Below, in pieces: positions 45,228 through 54,435 of a stretch of DNA of 64,000 bases. A program made the translations under genes and the position numbers. The notes below the pieces were generated by a model that ran no database searches, was not told the origin of the DNA, and saw only the letters and a program-made list of their open reading frames with translations. This DNA comes from Pseudoxanthomonas helianthi (GTDB lineage Bacteria; Pseudomonadota; Gammaproteobacteria; Xanthomonadales; Xanthomonadaceae). Position 1 is the first letter of the stretch. Each line of letters starts with the position of its first letter. The stretch lies in NCBI RefSeq assembly GCF_017939625.1, contig NZ_JAGKTC010000001.1, forward strand, positions 1,384,718 to 1,448,717. Reading direction: 5' to 3'.

Positions 45228-46322
45228 TCAGCGCGCGTGCAGCACGATGCGGTCCGGGCGGCGTTCGACCCGCACCGGGAAGCCCTGCTCCAGCAGGCCG
45301 GCGAAACCGTTGGCGTTGTCCCAGCGGAAATTGCCGCCGACGCGGAGGTCGGCCACGGCCGGATCGGCCAGTTCCAGCTTGCGCACGTTGAAGCGGTTGA
45401 ACTCGGCCGCCACCGCCGACAGCGGCGCGTCGTCGAAACTGAGGTAGCCGCTGCGCCATTCCAGGAAGCGTTCGGCTTCGGCCAAGGACAACGAACGTAC
45501 CAGCACGCCGTCGCGGCCGGCGGTGGCCACGCTGCCGGCGGGCAGGAATGCCGCCGGCTGCCCATGGCCGGCGGCGCCCGGCGCGCTGTCCAGGCGCACC
45601 TTGCCCTGGGTCACCACCACGCGCAGCGCGTCGGCGTCGCGGCGCACCGAAAAGCGCGTGCCCACGGCGCGGACCTGGCGATGCTCGGCTTCGACGATGA
45701 ACGGCCGGCCGACGTCGTGGGCCACGTCGAAGAAGGCTTCGCCGCGCACCAGCGCGATGTGGCGTTCGCCGCGCGTCATCAGTACCTGCAGCTGGCTGTC
45801 GCTGCTCAGCGTCGCGGTGGAACCGTCGGCCATCGCGACGCTCTTCACTTCGCCAATCCCGCTGGCGTAGCTGGCTTGCTGGCGGCCGCTGAGCTGCCAG
45901 CTGCCCCAGCCCAGCGAGCCGAGGGTGACCAGGGCCACCGCGGCGGCGGCCACGCGGCCCCAGCGGCTGGCTTTGTCCTGCTTGCGCGGAGCGAAGCTCA
46001 GGCCGCGCAAGTCGGGCGGCGCCAGCGACGGGGTTTCGTCATCCCGCGGCGCCTCCGACTGCAGCGGGTCCGTGGTGCGCACCGCCCAATAACCCCGTGG
46101 CGGCAGCACGCCCTTGGGCCATCCTGCGGCCAGTGCCTGCATGCGGCCGGCTTCGCGCCAGGCCGATTCCAGACGCAGGAAGGCCACGCGGTGCGTGGTC
46201 TTCGCGTCCAGCCACGCCTGCAGCGCGCGCTGGTCCTGTTCGGTCCACGCGTCCGTATCGCGTCGCGCCAGCCATTCGGCCGCCGCCTGTTCAATCCGCC
46301 TGCTGTCGTCGTCCCTGTCCAT
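45228..46322 (-). CDS. FecR-type anti-sigma regulator
   Basis: A 364-residue FecR protein: an N-terminal cytoplasmic domain (about residues 1-95, 'AAEWLARRDTDAWTEQDQRALQAWLDA'), a membrane helix (about 120-140) and a periplasmic FecR domain ('VMTRGERHIALVRGEAFFDVAHD', 'RAVGTRFSVRRD'), followed by a C-terminal STN-binding region. It overlaps the sigma factor gene by 32 bp and passes the receptor signal to it. Confidence 0.93.
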   Translation of the reverse strand: MDRDDDSRRIEQAAAEWLARRDTDAWTEQDQRALQAWLDAKTTHRVAFLRLESAWREAGRMQALAAGWPKGVLPPRGYWAVRTTDPLQSEAPRDDETPSLAPPDLRGLSFAPRKQDKASRWGRVAAAAVALVTLGSLGWGSWQLSGRQQASYASGIGEVKSVAMADGSTATLSSDSQLQVLMTRGERHIALVRGEAFFDVAHDVGRPFIVEAEHRQVRAVGTRFSVRRDADALRVVVTQGKVRLDSAPGAAGHGQPAAFLPAGSVATAGRDGVLVRSLSLAEAERFLEWRSGYLSFDDAPLSAVAAEFNRFNVRKLELADPAVADLRVGGNFRWDNANGFAGLLEQGFPVRVERRPDRIVLHAR

Positions 46323-46869
46323 CGTCTTCGTCCATGGCCGCAGCCGGATGCGCCGCATCGCCGCCGTACAGGTAGTCGGCGATCAGGCGCATCCCCTTGG
46401 CCAGATGTTTTTCCACGGTTTTCTCGCTGATGCCCAATCGCTCGGCGACGCCCTTCTGCGGCAGTTCCTCCACCCGGCGCAACCACACCACCTCGCGGCA
46501 GCGGTCGGGCAGGCGGTCCAGCGCTTCGGCCAATCGCGTCAGCGCCTGACGCGTGCCCATCCAGCGTTCGGGCGAAACCTCGTCGATCAGGTAGACGTTC
46601 GAGGACTCGAAATCACCCACCGGCTCGATCGACACCACCCGGCTGCGCCGCAACCGGTCGGTCATCAGGTGGCGGGCGGTGGTGAACAGGAACGCCTTGG
46701 GCGCCGTCGGCCGGCCGCGCGCCGCCGCTTCGTAGACCCGTGCGTAGACCTCCTGGCGCAGGTCGTGCAGTTCGTCGCGATGCGGCCAGTTGCGCTGCAG
46801 GAACAGCGCCAGCGCCCGCTCGTGGACGAGGATCTCGCGAACGAACCAGTCGTCGAACTCGGTCGGCAT
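46291..46869 (-). CDS. FecI-type ECF sigma factor
   Basis: A 192-residue ECF sigma-70 factor with region 2 ('DLRQEVYARVYEAAARG') and region 4 ('VAERLGISEKTVEKHLAKG'). With FecR and the receptor it forms a cell-surface signalling unit. It starts 118 bp from the divergent cyanophycinase-like fusion gene, so it could control both directions. Confidence 0.93.
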   Translation of the reverse strand: MPTEFDDWFVREILVHERALALFLQRNWPHRDELHDLRQEVYARVYEAAARGRPTAPKAFLFTTARHLMTDRLRRSRVVSIEPVGDFESSNVYLIDEVSPERWMGTRQALTRLAEALDRLPDRCREVVWLRRVEELPQKGVAERLGISEKTVEKHLAKGMRLIADYLYGGDAAHPAAAMDEDDGQGRRQQAD

Positions 46870-46987
46870 GGCCGCACTCTAGCCGAAGCCCGGGGCCCGC
46901 CGCATGGGGGGAAGCGCATGCCGGTTCGTCTCCAAAGGCATCGGTGCGTGGCATCCTGCCGCGACCTTCGATCGTGGGAGCGAGAGC

Positions 46988-48928
46988 ATGGCGTCTGTGT
47001 TCGGTGTGTTGCGTTGCGGCGCGGCAGGGGTGTTGGCATTGGCATTGGCGCTGCCGGCGCAAGCGGCGGACTACGGCCATTACCTGCTCGGCGACACCTC
47101 GGCGAAAACGCCGGGCAAGGTGCAACCCGGTCTGCTGCTGATGGGCGGCGGCGACCGCAACTTCGACGCGATGCGCTGGTTCATGCAACACGCGGGCAAC
47201 GGCCACATCGTCGTGCTGCGCGCCTCGCTGGGCGGCGAGATCGGCGAGGAATTCTTCAACGAAGTCGGCGGCATCAAGTCGGTCGAGACCTTCGTGTTCA
47301 AGGATCGCGAGGCATCCACCGATCCGAAGATCCTCGCCGCGCTCAAGCGCGCCGATGGCATCTTCATCGCCGGCGGCGACCAGTCGCGCTACGTGCGCTA
47401 CTGGCGCGGCACGCCGGTGGCCGAAGCGCTGGACGCGCACGTGCGCGCCGGCAAGCCGCTGGGCGGTACCAGCGCCGGCCTGGCGATGCAGGGCGAATAC
47501 CTGTACGGCGCGATGGACGGCGGCAGCCAGATCAGTCCGCGCGCGCTGGCCGATCCGCTCGGTCCGGAGAACACCATCGAGACCGGCTTCCTGCACCTGG
47601 ACCTGCTGAAGGGCATCGTCACCGATACGCATTTCACCGAGCGCAACCGCCTCGGCCGCCTGATCGCCTTCGTCGCCAAGGCCGAATCGATGGCCGGGCG
47701 TCCGCTGATCGGGCTGGGCGTGGACGAGGACGCCGCGGTCGCGGTCGAAGGCGATGGCACCGCACGCGTCTATGCCACTGCGCCGATGGCGGGTGCGACG
47801 GTGGTGAGGGGTGGCTTCGCCAAACAGGCCGAAGACGAACCGATGAAACTGGATCGCGTCGACACCGTCGGCGCGGGCACCGGCTCGGTGCTGCACCTGC
47901 CGGACGGACGCGTGGACAAGCCGGCGTTCGAACGCCGCTACGCCGTGCGCAACGGCGTGCTGACCGCGATGGATACGCCGATGTTGGTGATCCACGGCGG
48001 CGCCGGCGTCGAACCGGGCGATTTGAACAAGGAAGAGGAACAAGCCGCGCGGGCTGCGCTGGAAGCGGCGTTGCGCGCAGGCCACGCGAAGCTCCAGGCC
48101 GGCGCGTCTTCGCTGGACGCGGTGACCGCCGCGATCAACGTGATGGAAGACGCGCCACAGTTCAACGCCGGCCGCGGCGCGGTGTTCACCCACGACGGCC
48201 GCAACGAACTCGACACCTCGATCATGGATGGCGCGACCGGCAAGGCCGGCGCGGCGGCGGGACTGCACCGGGTCAAGAACCCGATCAACCTGGCGCGCGC
48301 GATCATGGAAAAATCGAAGCACGTGATGATGGTCGGCGACGGCGCGGAGATGTTCGCGAAGGAACAGGGCATCGAGCTGGTCGATCCTTCGTACTTCCGC
48401 ACCGAGAAGCGCTGGCAGCAATTGCAGAAGGCGCTGGCCGCGGAGAAGAACGCGCAGGCCAGCCACACGCCGCTGGAACTGCCGGGCAAGGCCTATTTCG
48501 GCACCGTTGGCGCGCTAGCACTGGACGCGCAAGGCCACCTGGCCGCGGGCACGTCGACCGGCGGCATGACCAACAAGCGCTACGGCCGAGTCGGCGACTC
48601 GCCGATCATCGGCGCGGGCACCTGGGCCGATGCGCGCTGCGCGGTATCCGGCACCGGCTGGGGCGAGTTCTACATCCGCGATGCCGCCGCGCACGAGATC
48701 TGCGCGCGCGTGCGCCTGGCCGGCGAATCGATCGGCCAGGCAGGCGAGGGCGTGATCAACGGCGACATCCCCAAGGCCGGCGGCGATGGCGGCGCGATTG
48801 CGCTGGATGCGCAGGGCGTGGCCGCGTTCCCGTTCAACACCGGCGGCATGTATCGCGGCTGGATCGGCGCCGATGGCGTGCCGCACGTGGCGATCTACAA
48901 GACGGACAAATTGCCGCTGCCGCGCTGA
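46988..48928 (+). CDS. Cyanophycinase-isoaspartyl peptidase fusion, exported
   Basis: A 646-residue protein. After a signal peptide (about residues 1-27), residues 45-325 form a cyanophycinase-like S51 domain with Asp131-Gln132 ('GGDQ') and the nucleophile Ser162 in 'GGTSAGLA'. Residues 330-640 form an isoaspartyl peptidase/asparaginase of the Ntn type with the nucleophile Thr506 in 'FGTVGALALD' and 'GTSTGGMTNK'. The first domain cuts cyanophycin into beta-Asp-Arg, the second splits that dipeptide. A GGGAGCGAG site marks the start. The arrangement is unusual because these are normally two proteins. Confidence 0.9.
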   Translation: MASVFGVLRCGAAGVLALALALPAQAADYGHYLLGDTSAKTPGKVQPGLLLMGGGDRNFDAMRWFMQHAGNGHIVVLRASLGGEIGEEFFNEVGGIKSVETFVFKDREASTDPKILAALKRADGIFIAGGDQSRYVRYWRGTPVAEALDAHVRAGKPLGGTSAGLAMQGEYLYGAMDGGSQISPRALADPLGPENTIETGFLHLDLLKGIVTDTHFTERNRLGRLIAFVAKAESMAGRPLIGLGVDEDAAVAVEGDGTARVYATAPMAGATVVRGGFAKQAEDEPMKLDRVDTVGAGTGSVLHLPDGRVDKPAFERRYAVRNGVLTAMDTPMLVIHGGAGVEPGDLNKEEEQAARAALEAALRAGHAKLQAGASSLDAVTAAINVMEDAPQFNAGRGAVFTHDGRNELDTSIMDGATGKAGAAAGLHRVKNPINLARAIMEKSKHVMMVGDGAEMFAKEQGIELVDPSYFRTEKRWQQLQKALAAEKNAQASHTPLELPGKAYFGTVGALALDAQGHLAAGTSTGGMTNKRYGRVGDSPIIGAGTWADARCAVSGTGWGEFYIRDAAAHEICARVRLAGESIGQAGEGVINGDIPKAGGDGGAIALDAQGVAAFPFNTGGMYRGWIGADGVPHVAIYKTDKLPLPR

Positions 48929-48947
48929 GACCGCGATTGCGCATTTT

Positions 48948-49041
48948 GTAGGAGCGCCCTCCAGGGCGCGACCGGGAGAATGCCGTTGCCGGAAACTCCG
49001 ATCGATGGAGTTTCCGGTCGCGCCCTGAAGGGCGCTACTAC
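48948..49041. repeat. Intergenic inverted repeat, second copy of the 3681 family
   Basis: Outer arms with the core GTAGGAGCGCCC (48948-48974) and its complement (49014-49041) enclose an inner perfect hairpin CCGGAAACTCC/GGAGTTTCCGG (48990-49017). The stop codon of the downstream minus-strand gene (49038-49040) lies inside the right arm, so the repeat has become part of that gene's end. Confidence 0.8.
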
Positions 49042-50120
49042 GGGTCGTTCGCCTGACCGAAGCTTTCCCGTTCCTCGCCGTCGAGACTGGGCGCGACGAC
49101 GCGTCCCGTTCGCGCGGATTCCACTCCGGCTTCCAGCACGGCCATCACCGCCAACGCCTGCGCATCGGTCACCGGCGACGGCGCCACGCTGCGGATCGCA
49201 TCGCGGATGCCCGCGTAGTACAGCCGCTGGTCGCCACGTGGGGAGGGGATCGTTTCCACCGGCGCGTCGCCCGGATACAGCAACAACGCATCGTCGTCTT
49301 CGCCCCAGCCGGCATCGCCGGGTTTCATTCCGGCCAGCATCTGCGTTTCCTGCGGGTCGATGCGCGGCTTGACCACGCTGCCGCGCGTGCCATGCGCGAC
49401 GAAGCGCAGGCTGCCGCCGGCGACCAGCATGCTCGCGTGCAGCACTACGCGCCGCGTTTCGTAATCCAACACGACGTGGGCCCAATCGTCGCTCAGCGCG
49501 CCGGGGCGCAGCGCGGCGAGTCCGGCCTGCACGGTTTGCGGCAGGCCGAACAGCTGCAGCGCCTGGTCGATCAGGTGCGGCCCCAGGTCGAACCAGATGC
49601 CGGCGCCGGGCTGTGCGCTCTCGCGCCACCGTGCGCGCACCTGTGGACGAAAGCGGTCGATATGCGATTCGAAATGCACGACCTCGCCGATGCGGCCGCC
49701 GTCGATCACCTGCTTCATGCCGAGGAAATCGCTGTCCCAGCGCCGATTGTGGAACACCGACAGCAAACGTCCGTGCCGCTTCGCCAGTGCGCGCAGTTCG
49801 CGCGCCTCCGCGAGCGTCAGCGTGAACGGCTTGTCCACCACGACATGCTTGCCCGCGCGCAGCGCAGCGGCGGCCAATGGCGCGTGCTGCGCGTTCGGTG
49901 CGGCGATCACGACCAGGTCGATGTCGTCGCGCACGGTGGCCTGCAACGGATCGGCGACGACCTCGACATCGGGAAGATCGGCATGCACGTCGTCAGGCCG
50001 GCTCGATGCGATGCAGGCCAACCGCAGGCCCGGCACCGACGCGATCAACGGCGCGTGGAAAGTCTTGCCGGCGTAGCCATAGCCGATCAGGGCGACGCGG
50101 ATCGGAGAATCGGCGCTCAT
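49038..50120 (-). CDS. Gfo/Idh/MocA-family NAD(P)-dependent oxidoreductase
   Basis: A 360-residue oxidoreductase: an N-terminal Rossmann domain ('IRVALIGYGYAGKTFHAPLI'), the catalytic 'VDKPFTLTLAEARE' with the conserved lysine of the EKP-type motif, and a C-terminal beta-sheet domain with 'WFDLGPHLIDQALQLFG'. The closest named type is the E. coli YdgJ/YhhX group. The substrate is a sugar or sugar acid of unknown kind. The stop lies within the repeat at 48948-49041. Confidence 0.9.
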   Translation of the reverse strand: MSADSPIRVALIGYGYAGKTFHAPLIASVPGLRLACIASSRPDDVHADLPDVEVVADPLQATVRDDIDLVVIAAPNAQHAPLAAAALRAGKHVVVDKPFTLTLAEARELRALAKRHGRLLSVFHNRRWDSDFLGMKQVIDGGRIGEVVHFESHIDRFRPQVRARWRESAQPGAGIWFDLGPHLIDQALQLFGLPQTVQAGLAALRPGALSDDWAHVVLDYETRRVVLHASMLVAGGSLRFVAHGTRGSVVKPRIDPQETQMLAGMKPGDAGWGEDDDALLLYPGDAPVETIPSPRGDQRLYYAGIRDAIRSVAPSPVTDAQALAVMAVLEAGVESARTGRVVAPSLDGEERESFGQANDP

Positions 50121-50298
50121 GCGGCGCATCTTCGCATACCGACAAAAACACGAGACGCCTATCACCACCCGAGCGCGCGAAACATTCGTTCAAGACGCGA
50201 GTGATGGAGAGTGTCCTGAATGCCGGCTAGACTACGTTGGGGGAATAAGGCCGCATAGGGTCCGCACAGCCGGGCCTGCGGCATCAAGGGGAAAAACA

Positions 50299-53200
50299 AT
50301 GAAGATGAGCGAATTGGCGCGGCATTGCCGCAGAGCGTGGGCAGTATTGCGCCTTCATGCCGGTCGCGTCCGGGCGATAGGTGCCGCATTGGCGTTATCC
50401 GTCGGCGTATTCGCGGTGCCGGCGATGGCCCAGAACGCCACTAGCGTGACGATCACCGGCGCCAACCCGGCGTCTTTTTCTGGAGCGGGTCAGCTCATCA
50501 CGTTCAACGTGGCGCTCTACGCCGGCAACGTGGAAGTGACTGGGTTGACCTTCACCAGCGGCAACCCGGCGGGCATGGTTCCGACATGTCCCGGCTTGCC
50601 GGTGGCCATCCTGAGCACCACCAATTGCACGTTCACCTATACGACGACGGCCACTGACGTGGCCCTTGGCGGGATCAGTGCCCTCCAGCGCTGGGCGGTG
50701 ACGCGTACCGGCGGCGCCAACCGTACCGGCACGACCAACACGCTGGCCGTTCCTTATATCGTCGTGGTAGCGCCCGTTGCCAACGACGTCAGCGCCACCG
50801 TCGCTTATGGCAGCAGCAGCAATCCTATCGCCCTGAACATCACGGGTGGTGCGCCAACCTCGGTGGCGGTAGCCGCTGCCGCGGCGCACGGCACGGCCAT
50901 CGCCAGTGGAACATCGATCACGTACACGCCCGCAGCCGGCTATTTCGGCGCAGACAGTTTCACCTACACCGCGACCAACTCGGCGGGCACGTCGGCACCC
51001 GCCACGGTCAGCCTGACCGTGGCGACTCCGCCGGCACCCGTCGCGAGCGACAGGTCGGGCATAGCGGTGCCGTACAACAGTTCCGGTACGGCCATCGATC
51101 TGTCGGGCTCGATCACCGGTGTGCACACCAGTATCGCGGTCGGAAGCGCGCCGGCACACGGCACGGTCAACGTTGCGGGGGACGTGGTGACCTATGCGCC
51201 GACGGCCGGTTACGCGGGTACGGACAGCTTTACCTACACCGCCACCGGACCCGGCGGGACCTCGGCGCCGGCCACGGTTTCGCTTGCGATCGCTGCGCCG
51301 ACAATCATCCTATCGCCAGCGTCGTTGCCGAATGCGCAAGTCGGTGCCGCATACAACCAGACGCTCACAGCCAGTGGCGGCACTGCGGCATACAGCTTCG
51401 CGGTAACGGCCGGCAGCCTGCCGGCGGGGCTCGTCTTGTCCAGTTCGAACGGCGTGCTGTCGGGAACGCCGAATGCGGCCGGTACGTTCAACTTCACCGT
51501 GACGGCGACCGATGCGACGAGTTTCGCTGGTTCGCGCGCCTATACCCTTATCGTCGGCGCACCGACGCTGACGCTGACACCGGCGCCCGGCAACCTGTCG
51601 ATGCCTTACGGCCAAGCCACGACGATCAACTTCGCCGCTGGCGGCGGTACCGCGCCATATTCGTACAGTCTGGTTGCCGGATCGTTGCCGGTGGGCGCGA
51701 GCCTCAGTTCCACGGGCGTGCTCAGTGGCACGCCGACAGCGCCGGGCAATTACAACCTGACCGTGCGCGCGACAGACTCGAGCGCTGGTGCGGGCGCGCC
51801 CTTCCGCATCGACCAGAGCTACACGATCGTGGTAGCCACGCCGAGCATCACCCTCAACCCGGCCAGTCTGCCCGACGGTGCGGTTGGCGTGAGCTACAGC
51901 CAGACCTTCAGCGCCAGCGGTGGCGTGGCGCCGTACAGCTTCTCGCTGCTGGCGGGCGCGATGCCCATCGGCATGAGCCTTTCCTCGGCGGGCGTGCTTT
52001 CGGGCCTGCCACGCAGCGACGGCAACTTCAGCCTGACCCTGCGGGCCACCGATGGCAACGGCCAGAGCGCGAGTCGCGTGTATACCTTCAGCATCGCAGC
52101 GCCGACGCTGGTGATCAGTCCGGCGACCTTGCCGGGGGGCAGCAACGGCGTGGCCTACAGCCAGACGCTGTCGACCAGTGGTGGCATCGCGCCCTACACG
52201 TACTCGTTGACCGCCGGCGCGTTGCCGCCTGGCGTGGCGTTTTCGTCCGCGGGCGTGCTTTCCGGCACGCCGGTCCTGGCAGGAAGCTACAGCTTCACCG
52301 TCCGTTCCACCGACGACGCGGGCTACCACGCCGATATCGCCTATACCCTGGCGGTTGGCGGTGCCAGCCAGACGATCACCTTCGCGGCGCAGCCGAGCCA
52401 GAGCTATGTGGCGAACGGCACATTCGTGCTGAATCCGCCGGCTACCGCCAGCAGCGGTCTGGCGGTGAGCTACAGCTCGCAGTCGGCCGGTGTGTGTTCG
52501 ATCAGCGGCACGACGGTCACGATGTTGTCGGCGGGTGACTGCGTCATCGCCGCCGATCAGGCCGGCGACCCCAACTACCTGGCCGCAGCGCAGGTGACGC
52601 AGACGATCACCATCGGCAAAGCAGCGCAGACGATCGTCGGCTTCATGGCGAATCCGGCCGCTCCGGTGTACGCGGCTGGCGGCACGTTTGCCGTATCGGC
52701 AACCGGCGGTGCTTCCGGCAACCCGGTGGTGTTCGCTTCGACCACTCCCGGCGTATGCACGGTTTCCGGCGGCACTGTCACCATGTTGGCCGCTGGCGTC
52801 TGCACGCTGACCGCCAACCAGGCGGGCGACGCGAATTCGACTGCGGCGCCGCAGTTGACCTTGAACGTGGTGATTGGCGCCGCCGCTCCGACACTGGGCT
52901 GGCTCGGCAACCTGCACAAGATCGTCGGCGAAGCCGCCTTCGACCTGCCGAACCCGACCAGCAACAGCAGCGGCACCTTCACCTTCACCAGCAACAATCC
53001 GGCGGTCGCGACGATCAGTGGCCGCACGGTGACCGTCGTCGGCGCGGGACAGGCCACGCTGGTGGCGACGCAGGCGGCAGCGGGCAATTACCTGGCCGGC
53101 TCGGTCAGCCTGATATTGACCGTCGACGATCGTCCCGATCCGACCCGGGATGCGGAAGTCGTCGGTGGCCTGCAGGCCCAGCTGGACGCGGCGGTGCGTT

Positions 53201-54258
53201 TCGCCACGGCGCAACAGGCGAACATCAGTGATCGCCTGCGCCAGTTGCGCAGCACCGGCGGCAATGCATCCAGCAACAACCTGAGCGTGAGCATGACCGG
53301 CGACAATGGTCCGGGGCTGTCGTTGAATGCCGACCAGGTGGCCGGCGCCAGCACTTTGCCGAAGGATTGGGGTGTGTGGACCGCGGGCGTCGTCGCCTTG
53401 GGCGATCGCGATGCGCGCAACGCGAACGGGGGCTTCGATTGGCGCAGCGATGGCCTGACCGTCGGCATCGACCGCCTGTTCGGTGACCAGGTCGTACTGG
53501 GCGTGGCCGCGGGTATGGGCTGGAACACCACTGACTTCGACCGCAGCGTGTCGGAACTCGACGCCAAGCAACGCTCGGTGTCGCTATATGGGTTGTGGCA
53601 CAACGGCAAGCATGCCTTCGCCGACGCCGTGCTGGGCGTGGGCAAGCTGGAGTTCGAGATCGATCGTTGGAGCGAGGCGGCTGGCAAAAAGGCGACGGCG
53701 CGGCGTGAGGGCGGACAAACCTTCGGTTCGCTGACCTTCGGTTACGAGTGGAATGGTGAACACGGCGCGCTGACCGGCTACGGTCGTTACGACATGCTCC
53801 GCATGCGCCTGGATGCGTATCGCGAAAACGGGTTGGGCATCTACGACCTGCGCTATGCCAGCCAGGACGTGGAGAACGACACGATGGCGCTGGGCGTGGA
53901 GAACCGTTACGCCTTCAGGCGAACGGCGTCGCTGTGGCGGCCGTACTGGAAGCTGGAGTACCGCCAGGCGTTGCAGAACCAGGGCGATGCGGCGATCAAC
54001 TACGTCGTCGCGCCGCGCTCCAGCGACTACCTCCTGGGGCTGCGCAGCTACAACGACGACGTGCTGAGCCTCGGCGGAGGCCTGGACATCGACTTCGGTT
54101 CGGGCTGGGCGCTGTCGTTCCTGTTCCTGCGCGAACAGGCGCACGAAACCACTGCCAACAGCTTCGGCCTGCGCGTGTCGTATGGGAGTGCGCCCGGCGG
54201 CACCCGATATATGCCGACTACGACTGCCGGCATGGATCGTCCCCCGACCCGTCCTTGA
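50299..54258 (+). CDS. Autotransporter-like protein with multiple Ig-like repeats
   Basis: A 1319-residue exported protein with an extended signal peptide (about residues 1-45), a first unknown segment (45-155), two Ig-like domains of the 'AxGYxGxDSFTYTATN' type (about 155-345), four putative Ig (He_PIG) units with 'SGGxAPYSxSLxAGxLPxG' (about 345-690), three bacterial Ig-type units with paired cysteines (about 690-1000) and an autotransporter barrel (about 1030-1300). The last strand 'SFGLRVSYG' is followed by about 20 residues, which is unusual for a barrel C-terminus. It may be a surface adhesin. Confidence 0.85.
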   Translation: MKMSELARHCRRAWAVLRLHAGRVRAIGAALALSVGVFAVPAMAQNATSVTITGANPASFSGAGQLITFNVALYAGNVEVTGLTFTSGNPAGMVPTCPGLPVAILSTTNCTFTYTTTATDVALGGISALQRWAVTRTGGANRTGTTNTLAVPYIVVVAPVANDVSATVAYGSSSNPIALNITGGAPTSVAVAAAAAHGTAIASGTSITYTPAAGYFGADSFTYTATNSAGTSAPATVSLTVATPPAPVASDRSGIAVPYNSSGTAIDLSGSITGVHTSIAVGSAPAHGTVNVAGDVVTYAPTAGYAGTDSFTYTATGPGGTSAPATVSLAIAAPTIILSPASLPNAQVGAAYNQTLTASGGTAAYSFAVTAGSLPAGLVLSSSNGVLSGTPNAAGTFNFTVTATDATSFAGSRAYTLIVGAPTLTLTPAPGNLSMPYGQATTINFAAGGGTAPYSYSLVAGSLPVGASLSSTGVLSGTPTAPGNYNLTVRATDSSAGAGAPFRIDQSYTIVVATPSITLNPASLPDGAVGVSYSQTFSASGGVAPYSFSLLAGAMPIGMSLSSAGVLSGLPRSDGNFSLTLRATDGNGQSASRVYTFSIAAPTLVISPATLPGGSNGVAYSQTLSTSGGIAPYTYSLTAGALPPGVAFSSAGVLSGTPVLAGSYSFTVRSTDDAGYHADIAYTLAVGGASQTITFAAQPSQSYVANGTFVLNPPATASSGLAVSYSSQSAGVCSISGTTVTMLSAGDCVIAADQAGDPNYLAAAQVTQTITIGKAAQTIVGFMANPAAPVYAAGGTFAVSATGGASGNPVVFASTTPGVCTVSGGTVTMLAAGVCTLTANQAGDANSTAAPQLTLNVVIGAAAPTLGWLGNLHKIVGEAAFDLPNPTSNSSGTFTFTSNNPAVATISGRTVTVVGAGQATLVATQAAAGNYLAGSVSLILTVDDRPDPTRDAEVVGGLQAQLDAAVRFATAQQANISDRLRQLRSTGGNASSNNLSVSMTGDNGPGLSLNADQVAGASTLPKDWGVWTAGVVALGDRDARNANGGFDWRSDGLTVGIDRLFGDQVVLGVAAGMGWNTTDFDRSVSELDAKQRSVSLYGLWHNGKHAFADAVLGVGKLEFEIDRWSEAAGKKATARREGGQTFGSLTFGYEWNGEHGALTGYGRYDMLRMRLDAYRENGLGIYDLRYASQDVENDTMALGVENRYAFRRTASLWRPYWKLEYRQALQNQGDAAINYVVAPRSSDYLLGLRSYNDDVLSLGGGLDIDFGSGWALSFLFLREQAHETTANSFGLRVSYGSAPGGTRYMPTTTAGMDRPPTRP

Positions 54259-54295
54259 CCCAGGACGTTATCGGCATCGGCTACCCGCAGGCAAC

Positions 54296-54332
54296 GAGCC
54301 GCCGCCTTCTTCGTGAGGGCGGCGGTTCTTTT
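54296..54332 (+). terminator. Rho-independent terminator after the autotransporter-like gene
   Basis: The arm CCGCCGCC (54299-54306) pairs with GGCGGCGG (54318-54325) and is followed by TTCTTTT. It ends the autotransporter unit and separates it from the convergent protease gene. Confidence 0.85.
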
Positions 54333-54435
54333 CCTCGGCTTTGCCGACCGCAAGCACGAGCGGCGGCAGCGACGGCTCGCGGGGAAGCCCTCGCGGCCCG
54401 AAAGCGCGAAGACGTCGAAGCGGCAATAGACCCGT

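Noticed and set aside
41998..45447. A 1149-codon plus-strand open frame
   Set aside because: It is the complement of the TonB-dependent receptor gene; its valine-, glutamine- and arginine-rich product has no recognisable domain.
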